NCBI RefSeq assembly: GCF_001441535.1
Contig: NZ_LMAU01000001.1
Span: 124,001 to 188,000 of the forward strand
Reading direction: 5' to 3'
Source: Tsuneonella troitsensis
GTDB lineage: Bacteria > Pseudomonadota > Alphaproteobacteria > Sphingomonadales > Sphingomonadaceae
DNA: 64,000 bases
Positions 46,293 to 60,040 of this stretch are shown here, piece after piece (within the stretch, counting starts at the first letter, position 1; every line of letters begins with the position of its first letter). The position numbers and the translations under genes are program-made. The notes beneath the pieces are model-generated. The model had not been told where the DNA came from. It saw only the letters and a program-made list of their open reading frames with translations, and did not search any database.

Positions 46293-47681
46293 TCAGCGCA
46301 ACGGCGCAACCGGTGCCGTTACGGCATCCCCTGCACGAGGTGGGGCCAAATGTCGGCGCGGGCGCTTGCGGCTGACCGAATCGGCGTTGCGGCACCAGCT
46401 CCACAGCGCGCACTGCACGCCGACGAGCGTCAGGATGAACGGCTGGTACGCGATTCCCTGGAACAGCGATCCGACGAGGTAGATGACCTGCGCGAACTGC
46501 AGCGCCATCGCGAGCGGCGCCTGCCACTGCTGCCCCGCACCCGCGCGGTCCTTCCAGCGGCGGCGGATGCGCTCCATGTGCCACAGGCCCAGCGCGTGGA
46601 TCCACAGCCACAGCAGCAACCCGGGCCAGCCCTGCTCGCCCAGCATCTCGAAGATCGCCGAGTGATAGGCGCGGGCCTGGTCGGTGTGATCCTGATAGGT
46701 GACCGACCGGGTGTTGCCTTCCCCGGTGCGGATTGGAACCTTGTAGGCGAATTCGTTGCCGCGATAGGCATCGAAGCCGCCGCCCATCGGATGGCTGTTC
46801 GCGTAATCGATCGTCCATTCCCACACCGCGACGCGGGTGGAGGCGGAGGTATCCTCCTCGTGGCTTTCGAGCGTGGCCATCCGTTCGTACCAGGTCTGCG
46901 GCAGGAACGGCAGCGCGACGAGGCCGAGCGCGCCGGCCGCCGCGATATAGACGAACCGCCGCTTCACTTCGCGCAGCATCAGCACGCCGAGCACCGCGAT
47001 GCACAGCAGGCCGGTGCGCGCCTCGGTCCCGACCGGAATCAGCAGGCACGCGAAGATCAGTGCATAGCCGAAGGTCTTCACCCGCCAGTCGGGCGCGAAC
47101 ACCGTGCCGTGCCGCATGGCCCACAGGATCAGCGGGATGATCGCGATCGCCACGGTCGACAGCGTCGAGCTTTCGTACATCCCCGTGTTCGTGTTCACGA
47201 GCAGGTAGAGCGTGCCGTAGCCGCCACCGCCGGTTGCGGTCTTTATCCCGCCGCCGATGATGATCGCGCTGGCGGTCAGCACCATCGTCAGCACCGTGGC
47301 CTCGATCCGCAGCCGCGTGGTCAGCGTCAGCGGCAGGAAGATCGCGAACACCATCGCCTTCCACACCCAGTCCCACTTGGCCGCCGCTTCCACCGGGAAG
47401 TCGGCATTGGCAGTCGTGATCGCGCACCAGACCAGCAGGATCGTCATCAGCCACTGGCGAAAGCCGAACGTCGCGCCGCGCTTGGGATCGGCCAGCAGCC
47501 ATCCAGCGAAAGCCGCGCAGAACGCGATCAGCGATACGGGCAGCGATGCCACGATCCGCCAGCCGATGTCCTGCGGGCTCAGCGTGTCGATGTAGATATA
47601 GGCCAGCACCCACACGAACGGACGGCGCAGGCCGAGCAGCATGACGACCGCGATGAACAGGAACAGCGCGGCGTCGGTCAC
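46293..47681 (-). CDS. Putative O-glycosylation ligase, exosortase A system-associated
   Basis: A 462-residue membrane protein with about eleven helices and one large periplasmic loop (about residues 265-345, from the QTWYERM segment to the AIFEMLGEQGWPG segment), the Wzy/WaaL topology. RTGLL and the loop motif SHPMGGGFDAY recall the subgroup annotated with exosortase A / PEP-CTERM systems. The start is GTG (47679-47681), overlapping the stop of a 41-codon upstream ORF. Such ligases are thought to attach or polymerise glycans on sorted proteins or exopolysaccharide; no exosortase gene is in the window. Confidence 0.85.
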   Translation of the reverse strand: MTDAALFLFIAVVMLLGLRRPFVWVLAYIYIDTLSPQDIGWRIVASLPVSLIAFCAAFAGWLLADPKRGATFGFRQWLMTILLVWCAITTANADFPVEAAAKWDWVWKAMVFAIFLPLTLTTRLRIEATVLTMVLTASAIIIGGGIKTATGGGGYGTLYLLVNTNTGMYESSTLSTVAIAIIPLILWAMRHGTVFAPDWRVKTFGYALIFACLLIPVGTEARTGLLCIAVLGVLMLREVKRRFVYIAAAGALGLVALPFLPQTWYERMATLESHEEDTSASTRVAVWEWTIDYANSHPMGGGFDAYRGNEFAYKVPIRTGEGNTRSVTYQDHTDQARAYHSAIFEMLGEQGWPGLLLWLWIHALGLWHMERIRRRWKDRAGAGQQWQAPLAMALQFAQVIYLVGSLFQGIAYQPFILTLVGVQCALWSWCRNADSVSRKRPRRHLAPPRAGDAVTAPVAPLR

Positions 47682-47803
47682 GCCGGATCGTCCTGCGATT
47701 CGGCGCGCGGGGGATCGGTATCGAGATCGTCACGGCCCATCAGCCGCAGAACCATCAGCAGCAACAGGCCATGCGACAGCGCCAGGGCGAACAGGTCGAT
47801 CAT
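47678..47803 (-). CDS. 41-residue single-helix membrane ORF upstream of the ligase
   Basis: A very short frame, ATG at 47801-47803, whose stop overlaps the GTG start of the O-glycosylation ligase (GTGA). The product begins MIDLFALALSHGLLLLMVLR, one membrane helix, then an acidic tail (DDLDTDPPRAESQDDPA). The stop-start overlap and clear topology argue for translation. I know no family; it could be a ligase partner or a translational leader peptide. Confidence 0.55.
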   Translation of the reverse strand: MIDLFALALSHGLLLLMVLRLMGRDDLDTDPPRAESQDDPA

Positions 47804-47869
47804 CGGTCCCAGCGCGCCTACACCCCGGCGGTTGACGCGCCGTTAAGCCTGTCGTGCGACAACCTCTGC

Positions 47870-49120
47870 ATGACCCGCGTGCTCCACGTCCTCGACCATT
47901 CGCTGCCGCTCCACAGTGGTTACACGTTCCGCACCCGCGCGATCATGGCCGCGCAGTCGGCTTCGGGACTCGACGTGCGCGGCATCACCGGGTTGCGGCA
48001 CACTGCTACCGGAATCGAGGACGGCGGCCCGGTGGCCGAAGTCGCCGAAGGTCTGCTGTTTCACCGCACCGACGGCGGGGCGGCGAGCGGCCCGGCGGGA
48101 ATGCGCGAGTGGCGCGAAATCGGCCGACTGTCGGACGCGATCGCCGGGCTGGCGCGCGAGTGGCGGCCCGACGTTCTCCATGCGCACTCACCGGCGCTGT
48201 GCGGGCTCGCCGCGGTCCGCGCCGGCAAGGCGCTCGGCATCCCGGTGGTCTACGAGATCCGCGCCTTCTGGGAGGATGCGGCGGTCGGCAACGGCACGGG
48301 CAGGGCCGGATCGGTCAGGTATCGCCTGACCCGCGCGCTCGAGGACCGGGTCGTCGCAGATGCAGACGCGGTCTTCACCATCTGCCACGGCCTGCGGGAC
48401 GACCTGATCGCGCGCGGCCATCCGGCCGGCAAGATCGGGCTTTCGCCCAACGGCGTGGACCTGGCGATGTTCGGCGACCCGCCACCGCGCGACGATGCCC
48501 TCGCCAGCCAGCTCGGCGTCGAACCCGGCGATCCGGTGGTCGGCTTCATCGGGAGCTTCTACGATTACGAAGGCCTCGACATCCTGATCGATGCGATGCC
48601 GCTCCTGCGCGAAAGGCATCCGGGCGCGCGCCTGTTGCTGGTCGGCGGCGGACCGATGGATGCGGCGCTGCGGACGCAGGCCGCCGCTTCGCCCGCCAGC
48701 GCGGCGATCCATTTCACCGGACGCGTGCCGCACGGCGAAGTCGAACGCTACTATTCGCTCGTCGATGTCCAGGCCTATCCGCGCAAGGCGAGCCGTCTGA
48801 CCGAACTCGTGACTCCGCTCAAACCGCTCGAGGCGATGGCCCAGGGTTGCCTGGTCGCCGCAAGCGACGTCGGCGGCCACCGCGAGCTCATGGTCGACGG
48901 CGAGACCGGCGTGCTGTTTCCGCCCGACGATGCCGAGGCCTGCGCCGATGCGCTCGCGGCGCTGCTAGACGCGCGCCATGCGTGGCCCGCCCTGCGCGAA
49001 CGCGCCCGCAGCCACGTTCGCGACCGGCACGACTGGGCGCGCAATATTCGTCGTTATCAGGACGTTTACCAACTGCTGCTAACTCGACGGGCTGACGGGA
49101 AGCTGTCGGCCGCCGCGTGA
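47870..49120 (+). CDS. Exosortase A-associated glycosyltransferase (GT4-type)
   Basis: A 416-residue cytoplasmic glycosyltransferase. RVLHVLDHSLPLHSGYTFRT at the N terminus is the hallmark of the exosortase-A-associated GT4 group; VLHAHSPALCGL, GLSPNGVDLAMF and the C-terminal donor site PLKPLEAMAQGCLVAASDVGGHRELM follow. The ATG at 47870 is chosen, as the preceding frame lies in the divergent promoter. It is divergent from the O-glycosylation ligase (66 bp gap to the short ORF). Together they suggest a glycan added to extracellular polymer or sorted proteins. Confidence 0.88.
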   Translation: MTRVLHVLDHSLPLHSGYTFRTRAIMAAQSASGLDVRGITGLRHTATGIEDGGPVAEVAEGLLFHRTDGGAASGPAGMREWREIGRLSDAIAGLAREWRPDVLHAHSPALCGLAAVRAGKALGIPVVYEIRAFWEDAAVGNGTGRAGSVRYRLTRALEDRVVADADAVFTICHGLRDDLIARGHPAGKIGLSPNGVDLAMFGDPPPRDDALASQLGVEPGDPVVGFIGSFYDYEGLDILIDAMPLLRERHPGARLLLVGGGPMDAALRTQAAASPASAAIHFTGRVPHGEVERYYSLVDVQAYPRKASRLTELVTPLKPLEAMAQGCLVAASDVGGHRELMVDGETGVLFPPDDAEACADALAALLDARHAWPALRERARSHVRDRHDWARNIRRYQDVYQLLLTRRADGKLSAAA

Positions 49121-49136
49121 GGCACGGGCCGGCACG

Positions 49137-50204
49137 ATGCTTCCGCAACAGCGGGGTGGTTCAGTGACCGACAAGCGTAAGCGCACTTCGAGGGCCAAAG
49201 CCCCGGTCAGCGCGCATCCGGCGTTTCCGGCGATCGTGGCGCTGTGGTTTGCCGCCCTGCTCGGTATCGGCACGCTCGTGCTACCGGTCGTGCTGCTGGA
49301 GCGAATGGCCGAAGCGAGTGGACTGTCATCGCTGTTCGTGGCCGCGCAGGCACCGCTGGGCATGACCGCCAAGATCGTGATCGCCCTCGTCGCCGCGGCA
49401 ATCGGAGGACTAGTCGGCATTGCCATCGCGGCGCGCATCGCCGCGTCTCATAAAGCTGGCGAACAATCGTCGGCCACGTCCGCGTCCGCACCGTTCGAAG
49501 GCCAAGCGGCCAAACGTCCGATCTCGGCGCTCGAGGAACTTGGCCCCGACGGCATCGATGCCGACGCCGCCGACGCAACGCCGACCGATGTCGAACGCTG
49601 GATCGCCGACACGGAACAAGCGACTCCCGTCGCTGATCACGCGCCCTTCGACGATAGCGACCGGGCGCCAGGCCATCAGCCGCAGGATAGCGAAATCGAA
49701 GCCCACTGGCATTCCTCGACCGAAGACGCGCTCGAGCAAACCCGCGCACCGCTACCGGTGGATGAGGAATTCCCGGTCGAGCAGGTTGGCGAATATCGAG
49801 AGCAAGGCTTCGGCTACGCCGCGATCGACGACGGCCAGCCGGGCACCGCAATGCCGGGCGCCGCGCGCGAACCGTCTATCGTCGAACTGGTCGAACGCTT
49901 TGCGAAGGCCCTCCAGCAGCATCGCGAAACCACGCGGCTGGAACAGGTCCGGCCCCCGCTTGCCGTTTCCGAGTCCGACGACGACGAAACGTTCGACGGA
50001 CCCGCAGCGACTGCCGAAGAAGGATACTCGTCCCTGCTGGCGATGACCGGTTCGGGGCCGTCGCAGCGCGATGCGGTCCGCCTTGCCGGTTCCGGCGATG
50101 AACCGGTCGTTCCTTTCCCTAGCCAACGACCCGATCGCGCCCAGACCGAGGGTGCGCTGCGCGACGCGCTCGAAAAACTCCGGAAACTCAGCGGCGTGGC
50201 CTGA
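49137..50204 (+). CDS. Hypothetical protein with two membrane helices and acidic tail
   Basis: A 355-residue protein I do not recognise. A basic N terminus (DKRKRTSRAKA) is followed by two helices at about 32-52 and 78-100. The remaining 250 residues are acidic, low complexity and probably disordered, except for helical segments around SIVELVERFAKALQQHRETTRLEQ and the C-terminal TEGALRDALEKLRKLSG. An alternative GTG start at 49164 would remove nine residues. It follows the glycosyltransferase by 16 bp and is likely cotranscribed, but a role in glycosylation is only guessed. Confidence 0.72.
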   Translation: MLPQQRGGSVTDKRKRTSRAKAPVSAHPAFPAIVALWFAALLGIGTLVLPVVLLERMAEASGLSSLFVAAQAPLGMTAKIVIALVAAAIGGLVGIAIAARIAASHKAGEQSSATSASAPFEGQAAKRPISALEELGPDGIDADAADATPTDVERWIADTEQATPVADHAPFDDSDRAPGHQPQDSEIEAHWHSSTEDALEQTRAPLPVDEEFPVEQVGEYREQGFGYAAIDDGQPGTAMPGAAREPSIVELVERFAKALQQHRETTRLEQVRPPLAVSESDDDETFDGPAATAEEGYSSLLAMTGSGPSQRDAVRLAGSGDEPVVPFPSQRPDRAQTEGALRDALEKLRKLSGVA

Positions 50205-50388
50205 GCGAGAGGCGCGGCGATAGCCGTGCTTTAGCCCGCTCAAATCCCTTCGCGGTTGCGGAAAACCGTTCGTTTCGCCATTGCCGAACTTCGCGACAAA
50301 TTGCTGCGCGGGGTGACGTGACGAGTCGTGCTTCATTGCCCGGCGGTTCGCCCGGCGCGGCCGAACGACGGGATGGATCAGAAGCACG

Positions 50389-55028
<4,640 letters not shown>

Positions 55029-55029
<1 letters not shown>

Positions 55030-56465
55030 TGGGCAAGGAAACCGGCTTCCTCGAATACGAGCGCAAGGACCGGACATACGCCGATCCAAAGGAGCGCGTC
55101 CGCCACTACAAGGAATTCGTGGTCCCGCATCCCGAGCCCGACCTGCGGCTGCAGGCGGCCCGGTGCATGGATTGCGGCATCCCGTACTGTCACAACGGGT
55201 GTCCGGTGAACAACCTGATCCCCGACTGGAACCACCTCGTCTACGAGGCGGACTGGAGGAATGCGCTCGACGTCCTCCATTCCACGAACAACTTCCCGGA
55301 ATTCACCGGACGCATCTGCCCCGCTCCGTGCGAGGCGGCGTGCACGCTCAACATCGTCGATCAGCCGGTGACCATCAAGTCAATCGAATGCGCGATCGTC
55401 GACCGGGGATGGAACGAGGGCTGGATCGTGCCCGAGCCGCCAGTCGAACGGACCGGCAAGCGCGTGGCGGTGGTCGGCAGCGGTCCGGCCGGCCTTGCCT
55501 GCGCCCAGCAACTCGCCCGGGCCGGGCATTCTGTAACCGTGTTCGAAAAGTCAGATCGGCTGGGCGGCCTGCTTCGCTACGGCATCCCCGATTTCAAGAT
55601 GGAGAAGCACCTCGTCAACCGGCGGGCGGTCCAGATGGAGGCGGAGGGCGTTACTTTCCGCACCAGCACCGAGGTCGGCGTCGACGTCTCGTTCGCCTCG
55701 CTGCGCGAGAACTTCGACGCGGTGGTGCTGGCCGGCGGCGCGGAAGAGCCGCGGCGTCTGCTGATCCCTGGCGCGGAACTGCCGGGCGTGCGGCTGGCGA
55801 TGGAATTCCTGACCCAGCAGAACAAACGCAACGCCGGGGACGACGAAGTGCGCGCCGCCCCGCGCGGCAGCCTCGTGGCGACCGGCAAGCGGGTCATCGT
55901 GATCGGCGGCGGCGATACCGGGTCCGACTGCGTCGGCACCAGCAATCGCCAGGGCGCCACCAGCGTCGTCCAGCTCGAGATCATGCCGCGGCCTCCCGAG
56001 AAGGAGGACAAGGCGCTGACCTGGCCAGACTGGCCGCTGAAGCTCCGCACCTCGACCAGCCACCAAGAAGGTGCGGACCGCGACTGGTCGGTACTCGCCA
56101 AGCGAGTCATGGGCGAAGGCGGCGAAGTGACCGGCCTCGAATGCGTGCGCGTCGAATGGCGCGGCGGGCAGATGGAGGAAGTGGCGGGAAGCGAGTTCGT
56201 GATCCCGGCCGACCTGATCCTGCTGGCGATGGGTTTTACCGGACCGGTAAAGGCCGGCTTGCTGGACCAGTCGGGGGTGGCCTACGACGCACGCGGCAAC
56301 GTGGCCGCGGACACCCTGCGCTATGCCACCAGCGAGGAAAAAGTCTTTGCCTGCGGAGACATGCGGCGCGGACAGAGCCTCGTCGTCTGGGCCATCCGCG
56401 AAGGCCGCCAGGCTGCCCGCGCGGTCGACGAAGCGCTCATGGGGGTCAGCGAACTGCCGCGCTGA
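55029..56465 (+). CDS. gltD: Glutamate synthase (NADPH) small subunit
   Basis: A 478-residue FAD/Fe-S protein that feeds electrons from NADPH to GltB. Cysteines in [17 protein letters not shown] and [12 protein letters not shown] hold two 4Fe-4S clusters. The FAD motif [18 protein letters not shown] and the NADPH motif [17 protein letters not shown] are present, and the C-terminal [16 protein letters not shown] is typical. The ATG at 55029 shares one base with the gltB stop (TAATG). Forms the last step of the GS-GOGAT route, complementing glnK-amtB at 10-12 kb. Confidence 0.98.
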
Positions 56466-56573
56466 AGCTTTGCGATCGGCCTCAAAGGACTTGCGGGCCG
56501 TTCGCAATAACGGGTAGGCGCGCGGCTCCGCCTGCAACCGCGCGGGCACAGGTCTGGACGGGAGTGTCGCTGC

Positions 56574-57500
56574 GTGCGCCGTAAAGTTGGTCTAATGCTG
56601 AGTGTGGCGGCAAGCTGCACACTGGTCGCAGCGTGTTTCGGCGGAGGCGACGACGGCGATCCGGCACCCACGCCGACCCCTACCCCGACCGCGAGCCCCT
56701 CGCCCACCCCCACGCCGACCCCCGCACCGGTCGAGTTCGATTTCGGCAAGGCTTTCTCGGATTCGGTCACCAACGCGTCGTACGTGTTCGCCTATTTCAT
56801 GCCCACCGGGGGCAGCGAGACTTGGAGCGACGGTACCCGGCAGGCGGGCAACAGCACGATCACCTATGCCGTCGCGCCGGAAGGCGTGACCTTCGTCTGG
56901 CCCGACGGTTCGACCCTGCCGAGCTTTGCCGCCGCCGACCGCCAGACCGCGACCGCCACGCTGCGTACCTATCGCAAGGGTACCGATGCGATCGCGCTGG
57001 AACTGCCGTTCAAGAACGTCTTGCGGGTGACCTACGAGCGCGTGCAGAGCTTTACCAGCGAGACCGTTCCCGGCATGCTGCGCAGCAACCGCGTGACCGT
57101 TTTCTTCAACGAAGTGACGACGACCGCCGCGATCGCCGCCAACATCGTCTACAACGGCACCGCGCAAGTGGCGGGCGGAACTCCGAAAGCGACCGCGCCG
57201 GGCGTCTTCAGCGCGGCTCCCACCACACTGACCGTCACCGCCAGCGACAAGAAGATCACCGGTTCGATCCAGATTCGCGAGAACGTCAACGGCACCCAGG
57301 TGGTGCGCGCCACTCTTCCGCTGTCCGCGACAATCGGTACCGGCGAGGCCTTCAACGCGACGATCGACGACACCGCTAGCGGCTTCAAGGGGACCTTTAT
57401 CGGGGCGCTCGCCGGGCCGAACCGCGAAGAAGTTTTCATCATCTTCAACGTGACTCACACCGACGGACGCGAGCTGATCGGATCGCTGATCGCCGGATAA
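56574..57500 (+). CDS. Lipoprotein with proline/threonine linker, unknown function
   Basis: A 308-residue exported protein. The GTG at 56574 opens a signal peptide with lipobox VAAC (C21), then GGGDDGD and a 28-residue Pro/Thr/Ser linker that tethers the remainder away from the membrane. The C-terminal 250 residues are beta-rich (ANIVYNGTAQVAGG, TLTVTASDKKITGSIQIREN, KGTFIGALAGPNREEVFIIFN), resembling transferrin-binding-protein-like or HupA-type beta-barrel lipoproteins in style. I cannot assign a ligand. It lies 108 bp behind gltD and may have its own promoter. Confidence 0.75.
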   Translation: MRRKVGLMLSVAASCTLVAACFGGGDDGDPAPTPTPTPTASPSPTPTPTPAPVEFDFGKAFSDSVTNASYVFAYFMPTGGSETWSDGTRQAGNSTITYAVAPEGVTFVWPDGSTLPSFAAADRQTATATLRTYRKGTDAIALELPFKNVLRVTYERVQSFTSETVPGMLRSNRVTVFFNEVTTTAAIAANIVYNGTAQVAGGTPKATAPGVFSAAPTTLTVTASDKKITGSIQIRENVNGTQVVRATLPLSATIGTGEAFNATIDDTASGFKGTFIGALAGPNREEVFIIFNVTHTDGRELIGSLIAG

Positions 57501-57520
57501 GCCGGCCCGTCTGGACGCGG

Positions 57521-57712
57521 TCAGGCGGGTGGCACCTCGCCGCCCGCCTGACCGGTCGGGCTAGGCAAGCTATCGAAGCCAGGTGACGCCTCGTGCGTCG
57601 ACGCGTCGATGGCCAACTGGTCGAGATCGTACTTCACCACGTAGGCCGGCGTCGCGTTGGCGCAGGCACCGGCGGCAAGCGATGCGGCGAGGACGATCGT
57701 GACGCGGTGCAT
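57521..57712 (-). CDS. Small predicted lipoprotein
   Basis: A 63-residue protein with a short signal peptide and lipobox AGAC (C17), followed by a mature part of 47 residues (ATPAYVVKYDLDQLAIDAS, then a Ser/Pro/Gly tail). The ATG at 57710-57712 fits. The last codons overlap an 11-bp stem (57519-57529 with 57543-57553) that may serve as a terminator for one or both convergent genes. No family is recognised. Confidence 0.6.
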   Translation of the reverse strand: MHRVTIVLAASLAAGACANATPAYVVKYDLDQLAIDASTHEASPGFDSLPSPTGQAGGEVPPA

Positions 57713-57781
57713 GGCCGCACGATATGCCGGGGACGATGGGCCAATCGTTCGGGCAATTGGTTAATGGCGTCGCAGGCAAGG

Positions 57782-58549
57782 TCAGGTCATGCGGGCGACC
57801 GCGGCTTCCAGTTCATCCTGCGGCACGACGATCAGACCGCCGCGGGGATGATCGAGATCGAGCACGGTAACGAAAGCCAGCGAAAGAAGGCAGAAGAACA
57901 GGACGGCCGCGGTCCGATGACGGGCGTTCGTGGCCGCGACCGAGTATCCAAGCATGGCCGCCCCCGCGAGGCAGTAGATCGCCAGCAGCCACAACACGGC
58001 AACCGGGAGCTTCGCGCCGCGCGCGGCATGGCGTGCCGTCGCGATGTCGCCCAGCTCATCCTGCGCCTCGACCACCAATGCGGCACGGGGATCGCTCGGC
58101 ATCCGTTCGACCGTGTCGTAGATCCGGCGTTCTATCGCATTGGCGAGAGCGCGTCCCTCGGCCCACTTGGCCGGGTCTTCCACCGCCGCGATACTCGTGG
58201 CCAGCCGTATCTTGCCATAGGTCTTCAGCATCGGCGCGATCGCAGCGCGATCGGCCTCAGGGAGAAGCTCCAAGCGCGACGATAGCGTGTCGAAAGCCAT
58301 CGCCTCGACCGTGACGAGCTGGCGGCGATCCTCGTACCGGTCGAGCGCCATGCCGAAGGCGAACGCCATTAGAAGCGCCAGCAGTCCGAATACGCCGGAA
58401 AGGGAGAAACCCTCGTCGCTGGCGTCGTCGTTGTCTTCGTCCGCGATGCGGCGAACCCGGGCATGAAACCGGATAACCAGTTCGTAACAGATTGCCATGG
58501 CGACCACGAGCAGCGCGGCCAGCAGCCAATGTGCAAGTGCATCGGACAT
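57782..58549 (-). CDS. Bestrophin-like DUF4239 membrane protein
   Basis: A 255-residue membrane protein. Helices lie at about 7-27, 50-70, 180-205 and 212-228. SLSGVFGLLALLMAFAFGMALDRYEDRRQLVTVEAMAF and the C-terminal LDLDHPRGGLIVVPQDEL are characteristic of DUF4239 (bestrophin-like). A cytoplasmic or periplasmic helical domain separates the helix pairs. Function is unproven; channel activity is sometimes suggested from distant similarity. The ATG at 58547-58549 is clear. Confidence 0.85.
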   Translation of the reverse strand: MSDALAHWLLAALLVVAMAICYELVIRFHARVRRIADEDNDDASDEGFSLSGVFGLLALLMAFAFGMALDRYEDRRQLVTVEAMAFDTLSSRLELLPEADRAAIAPMLKTYGKIRLATSIAAVEDPAKWAEGRALANAIERRIYDTVERMPSDPRAALVVEAQDELGDIATARHAARGAKLPVAVLWLLAIYCLAGAAMLGYSVAATNARHRTAAVLFFCLLSLAFVTVLDLDHPRGGLIVVPQDELEAAVARMT

Positions 58550-58627
58550 CGAGTCACCCCCTCTTCCTCGACCGCGCCTTGATTACCCGGTGGTGCCGCC
58601 CGCCGAAAGGGCCATTCAAACGCCCCG

Positions 58628-59314
58628 CTACAGCGACCAGTCGATCTCTTCGCGCTCTCGCGACGAAAGGAAGTGGTTGGTCCGGCTGAAAGGCCTGCTC
58701 CCGAAAAAACCCCGGTGGGCGGAAAGCGGGCTGGGGTGAGGGCTGGAAATGACGAGGTGCGGGCTCTCACGCAGAAGCCTGGGGATGCGCGCCGCCTTGG
58801 CCTGAGCGTGGCTGCCCCAGAGGATGAAGACAGTCGGCTGGCTGCGCGCTGCGACCGCGGCGATAGCGGCGTCGGTTACCGCTTCCCACCCCTTGCCGGC
58901 ATGACTTCCGGCGCTCCCGGCCTCGACTGTCAGGCTGGCATTGAGCAGCAACACGCCCTGCTCGGCCCAGCGATGAAGGTCGCCGTGCCGCGGGGGTGCA
59001 AGTCCGAGATCGCTTTCCAGCTCCTTGTAGATATTCCTGAGACTTGGTGGGATGCGCTCGCCGGGCGGCACCGAGAACGCCAGTCCCGTTGCCTGCCCAG
59101 GTCCGTGATACGGATCCTGCCCAAGGATGACAGTCTTTACCGCGTCGAGCGGGGTCAATTCGAACGCCCGCAGGCGACTGCCGCGAGGAGGGTAGATCGT
59201 CTTGCCGGCGTCTTCCTCGGCTCGCAGCCAGCCGCCCAGCCGACGCGCCTCCGGACTCGCAAGCGCGCTTTCGAGCGCTGGCCGCCAGCTTTCCGGGATC
59301 GCATCGCCGCTCAT
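58628..59314 (-). CDS. ung: Uracil-DNA glycosylase
   Basis: A 228-residue family 1 UDG that removes uracil from DNA. The water-activating loop GQDPYHG is at 65-71 with D67, LLLNASLTV follows in the middle, and the DNA-intercalation loop HPSPLSAHRGF with the catalytic His is near the C terminus. The ATG at 59312-59314 gives normal length. It is divergent from the RNase D-like gene with 80 bp between. All catalytic positions are intact. Confidence 0.96.
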   Translation of the reverse strand: MSGDAIPESWRPALESALASPEARRLGGWLRAEEDAGKTIYPPRGSRLRAFELTPLDAVKTVILGQDPYHGPGQATGLAFSVPPGERIPPSLRNIYKELESDLGLAPPRHGDLHRWAEQGVLLLNASLTVEAGSAGSHAGKGWEAVTDAAIAAVAARSQPTVFILWGSHAQAKAARIPRLLRESPHLVISSPHPSPLSAHRGFFGSRPFSRTNHFLSSREREEIDWSL

Positions 59315-59394
59315 GGCAACCGGTTACGATGGGGCGCGCCGCCTCGCCAGCGCCCCTTTCCCTCTATCCCCGATGCGCCTAAGGGCGAGGTCGC

Positions 59395-60015
59395 ATGACA
59401 GTCCATTTCCATGAAGAAGACCTGCCCGAAGGCGTGACTTTCGCCGACGGGCCGATCGCGGTCGATACCGAGACGCTGGGCCTTATCACCCACCGTGACC
59501 GGCTGTGCCTGATCCAGCTCAGCGACGGGCATGGCGACGAGCACCTCGTCCGCTTTGCGCCGGGCAGCGCCTACGATGCGCCGCGGCTCAAGGCCCTGCT
59601 GGCCGATCCTCAGCGGCTGAAACTGTTTCACTATGCCCGGTTCGACCTGGCGGCGATCTACTTCTACCTGGGCGTGATGGCCGCACCGGTGTTCTGCACC
59701 AAGATCGCCAGCAAGCTGACCCGCACCTACACCGACCGCCACGGGCTCAAGAACCTCGTGTCCGAACTGCTGGCCGCCGACATTTCCAAGCAACAGCAGC
59801 TCAGCGACTGGGGGGCGCCCGAGCTCAACGAAGCGCAGCGGGAATATGCTGCATCGGACGTACGTTTCCTGCACCGCTTGCGCGAAGTGCTCGCCCAACG
59901 GCTGGAGCGCGAGCAGCGGACCGACATGGCGCAGGCCTGTTTCGATTTCCTGCCGACCCGCGCGCGACTCGACCTTGCCGGCTGGGCCGACAAGGACATG
60001 TTCAGCCACGATTAG
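59395..60015 (+). CDS. RNase D-like 3'-5' exonuclease (no HRDC domain)
   Basis: A 206-residue DEDD-family exonuclease. DTETLG (D24, E26), the middle LKLFHYARFDLAAIYFYL with its aspartate, and the last motif YAASDVRFLHRL with Tyr and Asp give the DEDDy set. It ends after the nuclease domain: the HRDC repeats of E. coli RNase D are missing, as in the short alphaproteobacterial enzymes. It probably trims the 3' ends of stable RNAs. Just upstream of lptC-lptA, a recurrent neighbour in alphaproteobacteria. Confidence 0.93.
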   Translation: MTVHFHEEDLPEGVTFADGPIAVDTETLGLITHRDRLCLIQLSDGHGDEHLVRFAPGSAYDAPRLKALLADPQRLKLFHYARFDLAAIYFYLGVMAAPVFCTKIASKLTRTYTDRHGLKNLVSELLAADISKQQQLSDWGAPELNEAQREYAASDVRFLHRLREVLAQRLEREQRTDMAQACFDFLPTRARLDLAGWADKDMFSHD

Positions 60016-60040
60016 GCCCGCCGCGCGTTAGAGCCCTGCC

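Noticed and set aside
57519-57553. Intrinsic terminator between the convergent lipoprotein genes
   Set aside because: The 11-bp stem is perfect but has no T tract on either side and overlaps the end of the minus-strand ORF, so I mention it only in that gene entry.
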